From: DASTSN01 sp035760665
GTDB taxonomy: Bacteria; Bacteroidota; Bacteroidia; Chitinophagales; Chitinophagaceae
Reading direction: 5' to 3'
Assembly (NCBI GenBank): GCA_035760665.1
Contig: DASTSN010000025.1
Coordinates: 1-64,000 of the forward strand
Length of the DNA: 64,000 nucleotides
In this document: positions 43,702 through 52,792 of the stretch, one piece after another
Numbering within the stretch: position 1 is the first letter of the stretch
Layout: each line of letters starts with the position of its first letter
The notes under the pieces: generated by a model
What the model was told of the DNA's origin: nothing
The model's input: the letters and a program-made list of their open reading frames with translations, nothing else
Databases searched by the model: none
Program-made: the position numbers and the translations under genes

Positions 43702-43719
43702 GGAGGTCACCACACCTCC
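43702..43719. promoter_or_regulatory. Leader hairpin upstream of rpmH with SD/anti-SD-like arms
   Basis: GGAGGT (43702-43707) and ACCTCC (43714-43719) are inverted arms; a second, imperfect pairing involves CCCACC and GGCGGG nearby. On the rpmH transcript this lies about 70-90 bases before the ATG and includes an anti-SD-like CACCTCC-type string. It could regulate L34 translation; the case rests on the structure alone. Confidence 0.3.
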
Positions 43720-43744
43720 CACCATAGGCGGGATGAAAGGACGG

Positions 43745-43752
43745 CAAAGGTA
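43745..43752 (-). promoter_or_regulatory. TAnnTTTG -7 box of rpmH
   Basis: On the minus strand TACCTTTG matches the consensus, with a TTTC 18 bases upstream. It would give rpmH a leader of roughly 105 bases that contains the hairpin at 43702-43719. Confidence 0.45.
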
Positions 43753-43868
43753 AAGGTTTATATTTTTATGGAAAAGAAAGCAACCAATCATTTTTAGATT
43801 CGGGCAGCTGGCTGGCCGGATAATCATAAAAAAATGATTTTTAATGGATTATAAACTATTTTGTGTGC

Positions 43869-44696
43869 TTAACCGATCTGAACAGCCTGAGAAATGACCG
43901 GTTCGCCAAAAAATTGCTTTGCGTGGTTATCAAAATCTGCGGTGGAATCAGTTGTGAAAAAGATTCGCTCTCCATTTTTACTGCATTGACTTTCAATTTC
44001 AGGATGACGTGCCAGGTAATCTGCCAGGCTATTGGCTACTATGTCTCCCTGAGATAACAACTTAACACCCACCGGCAGGTGTTCTGCAATTTTATCTTTC
44101 AGCAAAGGGTAATGGGTACAGGCAAGCAAAACCACATCGATGGATGGCCCTTTATCAAAAAGGCGACCGATATTTTTCTTTACGAAATAATCCGCACCAT
44201 GGCTTAAGTGTTCACCATTTTCCACCAGCGGCACCCACATCGGGCAGGCTTCCTGGTGCACGACAAGCGAGGGATAAAATTTTTCTATTTCAATCGGGTA
44301 TGAATTTGATGAAACTGTTCCATTTGTTGCCAATATTCCCACATGACCACTTTCAGTAAACTGACCAATAATTTCGGAAGTCGGGCGAATAACACCTAAA
44401 ACCCGCTTACCCGGCGCAATTCTTTCGAGGTCTTTTTGCTGTATCGTTCGGAGGGCTTTGGCAGACGCCGTGTTGCAGGCAAGAATAATGAGTGGACAAC
44501 CTTGCTGAAATAACCAACTGACACATTGCAAGGTGTAATGATAAACTGTTTCGTAAGAACGGTTTCCATAGGGCGTACGGGCATTGTCGCCAAGATATAT
44601 GTAATCATAGCCTGGCAGTTTTTTTACGATTTCTTTTAATATCGTAAGCCCGCCATAGCCGGAATCAAAAACACCAATCGGATTTGTTGCTGGCAT
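43869..44696 (-). CDS. murI: Glutamate racemase
   Basis: MurI supplies D-glutamate for peptidoglycan. The 275-residue protein opens with NPIGVFDSGYGGLTILKEI and has both catalytic Cys contexts, ILACNTASAKALR and VVLLACTHYPLLKDKI, plus YLGDNARTPYGNRSYE. The ATG at 44696 is preferred to one 33 bases upstream because a -7 box (44708-44701) lies between them and the protein then starts just before the conserved strand. It follows the skp terminator, so it has its own promoter while keeping the conserved uppS-bamA-ompH-murI neighbourhood. Confidence 0.96.
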   Translation of the reverse strand: MPATNPIGVFDSGYGGLTILKEIVKKLPGYDYIYLGDNARTPYGNRSYETVYHYTLQCVSWLFQQGCPLIILACNTASAKALRTIQQKDLERIAPGKRVLGVIRPTSEIIGQFTESGHVGILATNGTVSSNSYPIEIEKFYPSLVVHQEACPMWVPLVENGEHLSHGADYFVKKNIGRLFDKGPSIDVVLLACTHYPLLKDKIAEHLPVGVKLLSQGDIVANSLADYLARHPEIESQCSKNGERIFFTTDSTADFDNHAKQFFGEPVISQAVQIG

Positions 44697-44700
44697 AGAA

Positions 44701-44708
44701 CAAAAATA
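44701..44708 (-). promoter_or_regulatory. TAnnTTTG -7 box of murI
   Basis: On the minus strand TATTTTTG ends four bases before the murI ATG, and CTTG lies 18 bases upstream (44727-44730) as a -33-like element. The whole promoter sits between the skp terminator and murI and predicts a leaderless message. Confidence 0.5.
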
Positions 44709-44730
44709 AGCAGGACAAAGCGTATACAAG

Positions 44731-44754
44731 AAAAAACCCCGCCTTCAGGCGGGG
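44731..44754 (-). terminator. Intrinsic terminator after the skp/ompH genes
   Basis: CCCCGCCT (44737-44744) and AGGCGGGG (44747-44754) form a GC-rich stem with a run of T on the minus strand (44736-44731), 33 bases after the second ompH stop. It closes the uppS-bamA-ompH-ompH unit. Confidence 0.9.
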
Positions 44755-44786
44755 CTATAATTTGAAATAACTTTTTTCCGGTACAC

Positions 44787-45317
44787 TTATTTTTTTGCCG
44801 GCGGGGTATATTTCACGCCCAATTTTTTGGCGACCAGCGGCAGGATATCATCAGCCGGCGGCATCACGATCAGTGCATCTTTCACAAATACGTAACCGTA
44901 CCCATTCTCTTTGGCTACAGCCTTGATGGCATCATCTACTTTTTTATAAACCGGTTGAATAAGTTGTGCCTGCTTATTTTGATAAACCTGTTGTGAAATA
45001 CTTTGCCAGTTTTGAATCTGGTAAATCAGGTTTTCGCGATCTTGTTTGTACTGGTTCTTCACACTGACCGGCATTTTAGTTGTGTCCGTCTTCGTCAGCA
45101 TGCTGTCTTTATAATTATATTCCTGCAGCAGACTGCCGAATGTTGAATTCAGGGAATCTGTCTGGAATTGCTGCAGAAGGGTGTCAATCTTAGCCATCTC
45201 CGGCATAATGGAAATAGCCTCATTGACATCAATATACCCTAATTTGTTTTGAGCGGAAGCATTTTCTGCCACTAACAGGCCCATGGCTACTACAAAAGAA
45301 ACTATGATCTTTTTCAT
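44787..45317 (-). CDS. OmpH/Skp-family periplasmic chaperone (second copy)
   Basis: The 176-residue protein has a signal peptide (to about 22, ENASAQ) and the OmpH pattern: a strand KLGYIDVNEAISIMPE, a long coiled coil (about 40-125) that forms a tentacle in Skp, and a C-terminal strand pair VAKENGYGYVFVKDALIVMPP with a hydrophobic end. Skp holds unfolded outer-membrane proteins on their way to BamA. It is the downstream of two tandem copies, 63 bases after the first. Confidence 0.9.
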   Translation of the reverse strand: MKKIIVSFVVAMGLLVAENASAQNKLGYIDVNEAISIMPEMAKIDTLLQQFQTDSLNSTFGSLLQEYNYKDSMLTKTDTTKMPVSVKNQYKQDRENLIYQIQNWQSISQQVYQNKQAQLIQPVYKKVDDAIKAVAKENGYGYVFVKDALIVMPPADDILPLVAKKLGVKYTPPAKK

Positions 45318-45380
45318 GTTTAGTTGAAATTGTGTTTTTATATGATTCTTTTTTTATGGTTTTGGTTGCCCGGTAAAAAA

Positions 45381-45899
45381 TTAATTTTTGACCCCCAGTT
45401 CGCGTAATATATCTTCACTTTTGTCCAGTTTGGGGTCGGCAAAGATAATGGTAATTCCCTCACTTTTATCCAAAATAAAATCGTAGCCGCGCTGCACAGC
45501 GATTTTTTGTACTGCGTTGTAAACCTTATCCTGTATGGGTTTGATCAGGTTCTGCCGGGTTTTAAACAGGTCTCCTTCAAAGCCAAAACGCTGGCGCTGC
45601 AAATCACGCAAGTTCTTTTCTTTTTGAAACAGCTGGTCTTCTCTTTTTTTACGAAGGTCTTCGCTTAGCATGACCTGCTCGGCATCGTAATCTTTATACA
45701 TCCTGTCCAGGTCTGCCTGCAGGCTGTCAATTTGTTTTTGCCAGCCGGCTGCAATATCATCCAGTTGTTTTTGTGCCATCTTATATTCTGGCAGTTTATC
45801 GAGGATGTATTTGGTATCGATAATTGCATATTTCTGCGCTTGTGACAGCAGGGCCATTGCAGCAAAACCCGCGAGTAAGAATAGTTTTTTCATCTGCAT
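45381..45899 (-). CDS. OmpH/Skp-family periplasmic chaperone (first copy)
   Basis: The 172-residue chaperone has a signal peptide (LFLLAGFAAMALLSQAQ), the strand KYAIIDTKYILDKLPEYK, a long charged coiled coil (about 45-120: KQLDDIAAGWQKQIDSLQAD, then KKREDQLFQKEKNLRDLQRQ) and the closing strand RGYDFILDKSEGITIIF. The ATG at 45899 is used because more upstream in-frame starts add a non-signal extension; 45893 is an equally possible ATG. It follows bamA, 202 bases downstream, in the conserved order. Confidence 0.9.
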   Translation of the reverse strand: MQMKKLFLLAGFAAMALLSQAQKYAIIDTKYILDKLPEYKMAQKQLDDIAAGWQKQIDSLQADLDRMYKDYDAEQVMLSEDLRKKREDQLFQKEKNLRDLQRQRFGFEGDLFKTRQNLIKPIQDKVYNAVQKIAVQRGYDFILDKSEGITIIFADPKLDKSEDILRELGVKN

Positions 45900-46101
45900 A
45901 TTTTTTCGCTTTAAAGGCCGGGTAGTTTGTGTTGTAAAAATTATCATGGTTTTGATTGTCCTGTTACCCGATAATTTTTGGCCCATCATTTATACCCGGA
46001 TTTTTTGAACAGATTTTATTTTAATATATCCCGTCCTGCACCGAAGCCTTTCTGATTGATTTTATATTCTGCAATATATTTTTTTAATTGTTTTTATTCC
46101 A

Positions 46102-48834
46102 TTATTCCGGCTCGTAGCCCAGCATAAAGGTAAACCTGCTGATGTCTTTTAATGTTCGGGCGCCCGGTTGCATGCGATCAAATCCGATACCGTAGTCAAA
46201 GCCCAACAGGCCAAACATAGGCAGGAAGAATCGCATCCCCACACCGGCGCTGCGACGAAGACGGAACGGGTTGTAATCTTTAAAATCATACCATCCGTTG
46301 GCTGCCTCAAAAAATGTAAGTCCATAAATTGTGCTGCCGGGGTTGGTGACAAGCGGGTAACGCAGCTCTAATTGGTATTTATTAAAAATGGTAAAGAAAT
46401 TCGTGGCACTGCTTTGATCAGGATTTACACTCGGGTCTGAGCTTTCATAAACCGGGTATCCTCTTTGTGCAATAATATCGTAACCAAGTAAACCGTAATT
46501 ATTGGTAAGACCTGCATCGCCCAACTGGAATCGTTCAAACGGTGAGAAATCAAGTTTGCGATTGTAGCGGCCCATGAAGCCATATTTCGCCGCCAGTTTT
46601 AATACAAACTGCCTGTCTTTTTCTGCCCCCATTGGCTTACCAATCGGCACATACCATTCAGCGTTAAAACGCCATTTGTGGTATTCGGGCCGTTTATAGG
46701 GATTGCTGGAGGTTACCAGCTTGGGATCAAGGGCAGAGTAAGGTGGTGTTAACTGCACACTGGCCATAAAATTAGAACCGCTGCGCGGGAATATGGGATC
46801 AAAAACCGATGAACGCTGAAGCGCCAGTTTGAAACTTACATTGGTTGATGTTCCGTTGCTCAGGCCCTGGAATATGGGATAGTTTGCCAAACTATAGCGG
46901 GTGAAGTTTACTGCATACAGGAGCGTAAAATAATCGTCGGGCCATTTTAATTGTTTGCCCAATGAAATAGAGGCCCCAAATGTTTTGAGATAGTTTGTAT
47001 CGGACCGGGCTTTATCAATTCGCCCGGTAAATGGATCAAATGCATTGGAAAACTTACTGCTGTAAACGGCTAAGGTTAACGAATTTCTTTTCCGTCCGCC
47101 CAGCCAGGGTTCTGTAAAGGAGAAATTATAAGAATTAAAAGCGCGGCCGTTAGACTGATACCGTAAACTCAGTTTCTGTCCATCACCCTGCGGCAGGGGA
47201 TCCCAGGCTTCGCGGTGCAGAATATTTTTGATTGAAAAATTATTAAAGGTCACACCCAGGGTACCCGTTAACCCGATGCCGCCACCCCAGCCAGCCGAAA
47301 GCTCCAGCTGGTCGGCTGATTTTTCTTCCACTTTCCAGTTTATGTCCACAGTACCGTCATCCTGGTTAGGCACCACACCCGGGTTGATGCTCTCCTGGTT
47401 GAAGTATTGCAACTGACCCAGTTCCCGCTGTGAACGAATCAGGTCGGAACGGCTGAAAAGTTCACCGGGCAAAGTCCGCAATTCGCGGCGAATGACATAA
47501 TCCTTGGTTTTGTCATTTCCTGCAATGGTCACATTTTTAATACGTGCCTGCGGGCCTTCAGAAATCCGGATTTCATGATCAATCGTATCGTTGTAAACTG
47601 CGGTTTCCACCGGTTGAACGTGGAAAAACAGGTAACCATCATCCTGGTACAAGCCGCTGATATCACCCCCTTCCTGTGATAATTCTATTCCCAACCTGCG
47701 GTTGAGCGTTTGCAGGTTGTAGATATCTCCTTTATGAATACCGAGGATGGTATTCAGCAATGAATCAGGATATTTGGTGTTCCCTTTCCAGGTAATGTTT
47801 CCGAAATAATATTTGTGGCCTTCATCGATTTTCAGGTCAACATTCAGGTTGCCGTTTGCAGAGCTGTACATTGTATCCTGCACAATTTGCGCATCGCGGT
47901 AGCCGATCGAATTGTAATAACTAAGAATTTTATCCTTATCCGCATCATATTTCTTTTGGTCAAACTTGGAAGAGCTAAACAGTTTGAAACGGAAAAAAGG
48001 ATCAAGAAGGTTCTTTGTTTTTGTTGGCGACAGAAAACCCCAGGACTTCAGGTATTGCCCAAAAGTCATTTTCTTATCCACACCATACGGGCTCTTGTCA
48101 TGCGGAGGATAAAGGGTAAACCTTGTCATTTCTTTCGTGCCCTTCATCTGCTTTTTCAACCTGGCATCCGTTACGTTTTGATTTCCATAGAAACCAATTT
48201 CATTGATGTGTACTTTTTTGCCTTTGTCAACGTATATCGTCAGCGCATTGGAGTTAACAAATTGGGGGTCCGGCTTTTCTTCAATTCTCACTTTCACGTT
48301 CTTGAAGCCTTTTTCCGCATAATATTTGGTAATCACTTCAACAGCCAGCCGTTTTGTATTATCGGTAATGATCGTCTGTTTTACCAGCCCGATTTTTCCC
48401 ACCAGTTCATCCTGGTCAGACTTTCGGATACCGACAAATTTGAACTCACCAAGCCGGGGCCGTTCGAGCACATTGAGCTCCAGGCTGATTTGGTTACCTT
48501 CTATCGCTGTAACATAAATCTGGATATCAGAAAAAAGTTTTTGCCGCCACAGGTTGGTAATGGCTTTGGAAAAATTATCGCCTCCGGGGTGGGTGATTTT
48601 ATCGCCTACCTGCAAACCGGAAATGGATAAAACGATAGAGGTGTCAAGATATTTGATCCCCGCGACGCTGATATGAGAGATGACATATTCCTTAGGAACG
48701 GTGGCATTTTCCCATTCCAGCAATTTAGGATCTACAGACGTGGGTTTGGTCGTGTCCGGCTGCTGGGCAAGAACCCGCTGCCCCATCAAAAACATGGAAA
48801 GAATTACACAAAAGCGGAGTAATGATCGCTGCAT
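46102..48834 (-). CDS. bamA: Outer membrane protein assembly factor BamA
   Basis: The 910-residue Omp85 protein has a signal peptide (to about 23, RVLAQ), POTRA domains from about residue 48 to 480 (five in number by the repeated ISGLQVGDKI, LVGKIGLVKQ, VTDARLKKQM, SLLNTILGIHKGDIY and KTKDYVIRRELRTLPGE starts), and a C-terminal 16-stranded barrel. The barrel starts after ADQLELSAGWGGGIGLTG and ends in FMLGYEPE rather than an aromatic residue. BamA inserts outer-membrane proteins. Its place between uppS and two ompH genes is the standard Bacteroidota arrangement. Confidence 0.96.
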   Translation of the reverse strand: MQRSLLRFCVILSMFLMGQRVLAQQPDTTKPTSVDPKLLEWENATVPKEYVISHISVAGIKYLDTSIVLSISGLQVGDKITHPGGDNFSKAITNLWRQKLFSDIQIYVTAIEGNQISLELNVLERPRLGEFKFVGIRKSDQDELVGKIGLVKQTIITDNTKRLAVEVITKYYAEKGFKNVKVRIEEKPDPQFVNSNALTIYVDKGKKVHINEIGFYGNQNVTDARLKKQMKGTKEMTRFTLYPPHDKSPYGVDKKMTFGQYLKSWGFLSPTKTKNLLDPFFRFKLFSSSKFDQKKYDADKDKILSYYNSIGYRDAQIVQDTMYSSANGNLNVDLKIDEGHKYYFGNITWKGNTKYPDSLLNTILGIHKGDIYNLQTLNRRLGIELSQEGGDISGLYQDDGYLFFHVQPVETAVYNDTIDHEIRISEGPQARIKNVTIAGNDKTKDYVIRRELRTLPGELFSRSDLIRSQRELGQLQYFNQESINPGVVPNQDDGTVDINWKVEEKSADQLELSAGWGGGIGLTGTLGVTFNNFSIKNILHREAWDPLPQGDGQKLSLRYQSNGRAFNSYNFSFTEPWLGGRKRNSLTLAVYSSKFSNAFDPFTGRIDKARSDTNYLKTFGASISLGKQLKWPDDYFTLLYAVNFTRYSLANYPIFQGLSNGTSTNVSFKLALQRSSVFDPIFPRSGSNFMASVQLTPPYSALDPKLVTSSNPYKRPEYHKWRFNAEWYVPIGKPMGAEKDRQFVLKLAAKYGFMGRYNRKLDFSPFERFQLGDAGLTNNYGLLGYDIIAQRGYPVYESSDPSVNPDQSSATNFFTIFNKYQLELRYPLVTNPGSTIYGLTFFEAANGWYDFKDYNPFRLRRSAGVGMRFFLPMFGLLGFDYGIGFDRMQPGARTLKDISRFTFMLGYEPE

Positions 48835-48980
48835 ATTGATTGTTCTGGTCAGTCTTTAATTTTCCTCCCCGGCTGTACCGGGACGCAATTAGCTTGTTTT
48901 CTGGATTTTATGACAAGCCGGAACGTTGTTCCGGCGGCAAATTAACGGTAAATATTGAAAGTGTTTGTTAAAAGAAAAGG

Positions 48981-49736
48981 TCAAACAACCTCTTTGGGAA
49001 GCTGGTCGCTGGTTTTACCAAATCGCCGTTCCCTTCCCTGGTAATCGATGATCGCTTCATATAGATTTTCCTTCCTGAAATCAGGCCAGCGAACTTGTGT
49101 AAAATACAATTCGGCATACGCCAGCTGATACAGTAAAAAATTGCTGATCCGGTATTCACCGCTCGTACGGATCATCAATTCAGGATCCGGAAAATTGCTG
49201 GTGCACAGGTATTGCTGCAGCGTATCCTGATCAATCTCCTCTACATTCAGCCTGCCGCTTTTCACTTCATAGGCAATATTTTTCACAGCATTCAGCAATT
49301 CCCACCGGCCGCTATAACTCAGGGCCATGATCAGGTTAAGACCGGTATTATTGGCCGTAATGTCCAGCGCTTCACTCAGTTCTTTCCGGGCATATTCGGG
49401 CAGCATACTCATATCGCCAATCACATGCAGCTTGATATTATTCTTGTGCAGGCTTTCCACTTCTTTGCGTATGGTGTTGACCAGCAGTTCCATCAGCCCG
49501 ATTACTTCGTACTCCGGCCTGTCCCAGTTTTCGGTGGAAAACGCGTACAGTGTCAGGTATCCAATACCCAGTTCCGCACATCCTTCTACAATATTGCGGA
49601 CACTTTCCACGCCCTGGTAGTGGCCGAACAAGCGGTCTTGTCCCTGCTCCCGTGCCCACCTTCCATTTCCATCCATAATGATGGCAATGTGGCGGGGCAA
49701 TCTTGTTTTATCAATTTTTTCAAGTAACGCGGACAT
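48981..49736 (-). CDS. uppS: Isoprenyl transferase (undecaprenyl pyrophosphate synthase)
   Basis: UppS makes the C55 lipid carrier for peptidoglycan and O-antigen. The 251-residue protein has the start RHIAIIMDGNGRWARE with catalytic Asp22, GVESVRNIVEGCAELGIGYL, TLYAFSTENWDRP, and the C-terminal ISNFLLYQLAYAELYFT and DPELMIRTSGEYR. The ATG at 49736 is chosen over more upstream starts because the conserved block begins 15 residues later and a -7 box lies 24 bases upstream. It starts the uppS-bamA-ompH-ompH unit. Confidence 0.96.
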   Translation of the reverse strand: MSALLEKIDKTRLPRHIAIIMDGNGRWAREQGQDRLFGHYQGVESVRNIVEGCAELGIGYLTLYAFSTENWDRPEYEVIGLMELLVNTIRKEVESLHKNNIKLHVIGDMSMLPEYARKELSEALDITANNTGLNLIMALSYSGRWELLNAVKNIAYEVKSGRLNVEEIDQDTLQQYLCTSNFPDPELMIRTSGEYRISNFLLYQLAYAELYFTQVRWPDFRKENLYEAIIDYQGRERRFGKTSDQLPKEVV

Positions 49737-49760
49737 AATAACCCTTAAACAAAAGGGGCA

Positions 49761-49768
49761 CAAAGGTA
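49761..49768 (-). promoter_or_regulatory. TAnnTTTG -7 box of uppS
   Basis: On the minus strand TACCTTTG lies 24 bases before the uppS ATG, in the short gap after the D15-barrel gene. No clear -33 element is seen. Confidence 0.4.
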
Positions 49769-49824
49769 ATAAATTCAGGGCTGCAGTAATGAGATCACTA
49801 AAAATTACCAGCCCCGGAAAACTG

Positions 49825-50913
49825 CTAAAATGCCTCGCCAAATTGAATATAGAAGCCGTTTTGCCGCCCGCCGCCAACACCATAGTCTAACCGGATATTC
49901 ATTTTTTCGGTGCGGTTAACAGCAAACCTGATACCAGCGCCAGCTGAATATTTCATATCCAAAAAGTCAAAATCATTCAGCCTGTGCGCTACATCCCCCA
50001 TACCGGCAAACAGCACCGCACCAAAACGCCACCATACAGGCAGGCGATATTCTGCCTGGAAAACCAACTGGTTTTTGTCCAGGTAGCGGCCGTCGTAATA
50101 GCCACGCATACTCTCCGATCCGCCCAGTGATGCCATGCTTCGAAAGGGTACGTTACCGGCATTAAACAACCCATAGGCTTGTGCAGCCAACACATGCCGG
50201 CGGAAAACAGGCCAATATTTTCGAAAGTCAATCACCATGTTGGAATACCTGAAATCTGAAGCAAATATTTTATCAAAATGGCTAAATGATACCAGTAACA
50301 AGGTTCCGTGATCCGGCGCAAATGCATTGTTTCGCTTATCAAATGAAAAACTGGCGCCAAGTCCCGAAATGTGATATGGATTTCGCCCGGTAACCTGTTG
50401 CTGATCGAACAATCCGCCGGTTCTATAGTGTATGCCAATGAGGTTTTGATATTCATAGATCAAACCCAGGAAAACCTTATGTGCCACTAACCGCTGGCCA
50501 TGCAGGTATACATAACACTGCCGAAATGAATAAGATTCCTTGTTGCTTTCAGGTGTTTCGTTGCCAATTCCCCAAAACTTATCAGGGAAATAACTGTACG
50601 AAAGATGCGTATTCAATATATATTTCTCTTTAGGAAAGTAAACAGATCCGTCAACAGCTGCCAGGAACTGTTTGTTTAACGTGTAATATGAAACAGCCTG
50701 GAGGTTGGATGTCCTGGTTAAGGAGTCATTACCATTGATATGAAATGTATAAGAACCGGCAGCGCCAAAAGACCAGCCCGTTTCAATAGACCGTGAAAGT
50801 ACAGGCAATAGCAACAGGCGGTGCTTAGCCGTACCTGCACCCTTTTTCTGCTGCGAGAAGGCCTGCGGATATAACAGTACCACCACAAATACGGTCCCGA
50901 TAATTTTATGCAT
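49825..50913 (-). CDS. BamA/TamA-family outer-membrane barrel (D15) without POTRA domains
   Basis: The 362-residue protein starts with a signal peptide (MHKIIGTVFVVVLLYPQAFSQ); an upstream TTG start is rejected. The mature part is almost all alternating beta strands, with the Omp85-type loop-6 signature MRGYYDGRYLDKNQLVFQAE at about 267-286 and an aromatic C-terminus (YIQFGEAF). No POTRA domain precedes it. Such patatin-like or D15 surface proteins may assist secretion or protein display; the substrate is unknown. It sits between the DUF6089 gene and uppS, where it is not part of the minimal conserved set. Confidence 0.88.
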   Translation of the reverse strand: MHKIIGTVFVVVLLYPQAFSQQKKGAGTAKHRLLLLPVLSRSIETGWSFGAAGSYTFHINGNDSLTRTSNLQAVSYYTLNKQFLAAVDGSVYFPKEKYILNTHLSYSYFPDKFWGIGNETPESNKESYSFRQCYVYLHGQRLVAHKVFLGLIYEYQNLIGIHYRTGGLFDQQQVTGRNPYHISGLGASFSFDKRNNAFAPDHGTLLLVSFSHFDKIFASDFRYSNMVIDFRKYWPVFRRHVLAAQAYGLFNAGNVPFRSMASLGGSESMRGYYDGRYLDKNQLVFQAEYRLPVWWRFGAVLFAGMGDVAHRLNDFDFLDMKYSAGAGIRFAVNRTEKMNIRLDYGVGGGRQNGFYIQFGEAF

Positions 50914-50990
50914 ATAGCAACACAAGGCGAATCTGTAAAATTACAACACCCTTCATCTCATTACCGGAAAAGGGCAGCGAGGGCAGCGGA

Positions 50991-51836
50991 TCAGTAGGCT
51001 GTCGGGCATTTGTACGACTGCAAATTAAATGTCACATAAAAAAGGGCGGTGACATACTGGTCCTTTTGCTGGCTGTTGCCCCGTTGCCGGCCTGGAATTC
51101 CGATGGGTTCGCCGGTTTCGTAAGAACGGTCACTTAATAAAAAAGCAGGCGAAGGGGTTCCGTCGGGAAGGGGAGGAAAAACGGCAGGATTCACATACGT
51201 TTTACTAACGTCATCCAGGTAGTCTGTATTGGTAAAACGGTATACAACCTCAAAGCCTATATTAGTACGTTCGTTAATTGCATATTTGATACCAGCTCCA
51301 AAAGGAACACAAATAGCAGTAGAGCTGTACGGTTTTCTATCGGGATACAATGAACTGCCCTGGCCTTCGGTACCCAGGGGCCGCAGGTAATACTTTTTAC
51401 CACCCAGGTACGCAAAGGGATCATAGTTAAAAAAACCAACGCCCAGCGTCACGTACGGCGTAAAATTCTGTCCGGGTTCGCCGGGCAAAAACCTGAAAAA
51501 ATTGAAATCGCCCTGAAGTGCCAGTTCCCAGACATTGCTGTTGAAGCTCAGGTTCCTGCGGTACATGTATTCATTATAACTATTGTAAATATCCGAATAC
51601 CCCAGCCGGGCATAATTGGCGCCAAGCCGGACGGCTAAATAGTTCCCAAAATTTTTACGGAAAAAAATACTGGCAGCCATTTTGGGACGGTTTAATCGTG
51701 CCCTTGTATTTAAATCGCCGAAATAATGGGCTGCACCTAAACCAATACCAAATTCACCTTCCTGCACGATGGAGTTTTGCGCAAAAGCGCCGAGAGGAAT
51801 GATTGCCAAAAAAGCTATCAGCCATTTCCTAAACAT
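50991..51836 (-). CDS. DUF6089-family outer-membrane protein
   Basis: The 281-residue protein has a signal peptide (MFRKWLIAFLAIIPLGAFAQ) and a barrel-like body: EGEFGIGLGAAHYFGDLN, YLAVRLGANYARLGYSD, VWELALQGDFNFFRFLP, FTPYVTLGVGFFNYDPFAY and GAGIKYAINERTNIGFEVVYR. This matches DUF6089, a family found upstream of uppS/bamA in Bacteroidota and thought to be a surface barrel. It ends in CPTAY rather than Phe. The ATG at 51836 is preferred to a TTG 21 bases upstream. Confidence 0.88.
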   Translation of the reverse strand: MFRKWLIAFLAIIPLGAFAQNSIVQEGEFGIGLGAAHYFGDLNTRARLNRPKMAASIFFRKNFGNYLAVRLGANYARLGYSDIYNSYNEYMYRRNLSFNSNVWELALQGDFNFFRFLPGEPGQNFTPYVTLGVGFFNYDPFAYLGGKKYYLRPLGTEGQGSSLYPDRKPYSSTAICVPFGAGIKYAINERTNIGFEVVYRFTNTDYLDDVSKTYVNPAVFPPLPDGTPSPAFLLSDRSYETGEPIGIPGRQRGNSQQKDQYVTALFYVTFNLQSYKCPTAY

Positions 51837-51904
51837 ACTTGCAAAATAAGATTTCAATAGAACTTAAAACGTAAAAATCCGGTTTTTCTTTTGCGAGGCA
51901 ACAA

Positions 51905-52783
51905 TTAATTTCTCCGGTCAAGCCCCCAGGTGAGTTTATTATGCAGGGTTTGTAAAAAATTATTTTCATTCAGCCGCACCAGGCTAAACAGAAATGATTC
52001 CTTCTTAACAGCTAGTTGTACATCTTTACTGACAATTTCCCTGCGGGAATCAAGTGCACAAATAATTTGCTCCGACCGGCTTTCAATTTCAAACGAAATG
52101 ATCTGGTCATCGGGTATAACAATCGGCCGTACATTCAGGTTATGAGGAGCCACCGGGGTGATAACAAAACTGCGGGATTCCGGGAATACAATGGGGCCAT
52201 TGCAACTTAACGAATAACCGGTAGAGCCGGTGGGTGTTGCCACAATCAGTCCATCGGCCCAATACGTGTTTAGAAATTCTCCATTCAGGTATGTATGAAT
52301 TTTTATCATGGGTTCCGTATCCCGTTTATGAATTGCAAATTCATTTAACGCATACGGCACCTGGCCAAATAACGGAAGATTGGCATCCAGGTGCATCAGG
52401 GTTCGTTTGTCTATTACAAACGTACGCCTTACGAGCGACCTTACAGCCATTGACAACTCATCGCGACCGATACTGGCCAGGAAACCAAGTCGTCCAAAGT
52501 TGATTCCCACAACAGGAATATTTTTTTCACGTACCAGGGTTACTGTATCAAGCAGGGTGCCATCCCCGCCAAAACTAATCAGGAAATCAATTTCCTCGGT
52601 TAGTTGTTCGGCCAGCGAAAACGTGGCGGGTGCAGGCGTCAGGTGAATCTTATCTTTTATTTGTTCAAAAAATGCCTGATAAAGAATCGTATCAATTTGT
52701 TGTTTTTGGAGTTCTTCCAGGAAAAGTTGAACATCATTCAACTGCAATTCGTCTAATTGACGGCTGTAAATGGCTACCTTCAT
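51905..52783 (-). CDS. nadK: NAD kinase
   Basis: NadK phosphorylates NAD to NADP. The 292-residue protein has the catalytic motif FGGDGTLLDTV at 71-81 (Asp74), the NE/D-type site YALNEFAIHKRDTEPMI and the third conserved block DGLIVATPTGSTGYSLSCNG, plus the C-terminal VIPDDQIISFEIESRSE. The start lies nine bases after the stop of the Omp85-like gene, so both belong to one transcript, followed by the DUF6089 gene. Confidence 0.96.
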   Translation of the reverse strand: MKVAIYSRQLDELQLNDVQLFLEELQKQQIDTILYQAFFEQIKDKIHLTPAPATFSLAEQLTEEIDFLISFGGDGTLLDTVTLVREKNIPVVGINFGRLGFLASIGRDELSMAVRSLVRRTFVIDKRTLMHLDANLPLFGQVPYALNEFAIHKRDTEPMIKIHTYLNGEFLNTYWADGLIVATPTGSTGYSLSCNGPIVFPESRSFVITPVAPHNLNVRPIVIPDDQIISFEIESRSEQIICALDSRREIVSKDVQLAVKKESFLFSLVRLNENNFLQTLHNKLTWGLDRRN

Positions 52784-52792
52784 GCTGCCTGT

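Noticed and set aside
44697..44729. Upstream start for murI adding 11 residues
   Set aside because: The added segment covers the -7 box and part of the promoter and is not part of the conserved protein.
47815..48630. 271-codon open frame on the plus strand
   Set aside because: It is antisense to the POTRA region of bamA; its composition follows from bamA codons and it matches nothing recognisable.
49212..49727. 171-codon open frame on the plus strand
   Set aside because: Antisense to uppS, which is certain from its motifs.
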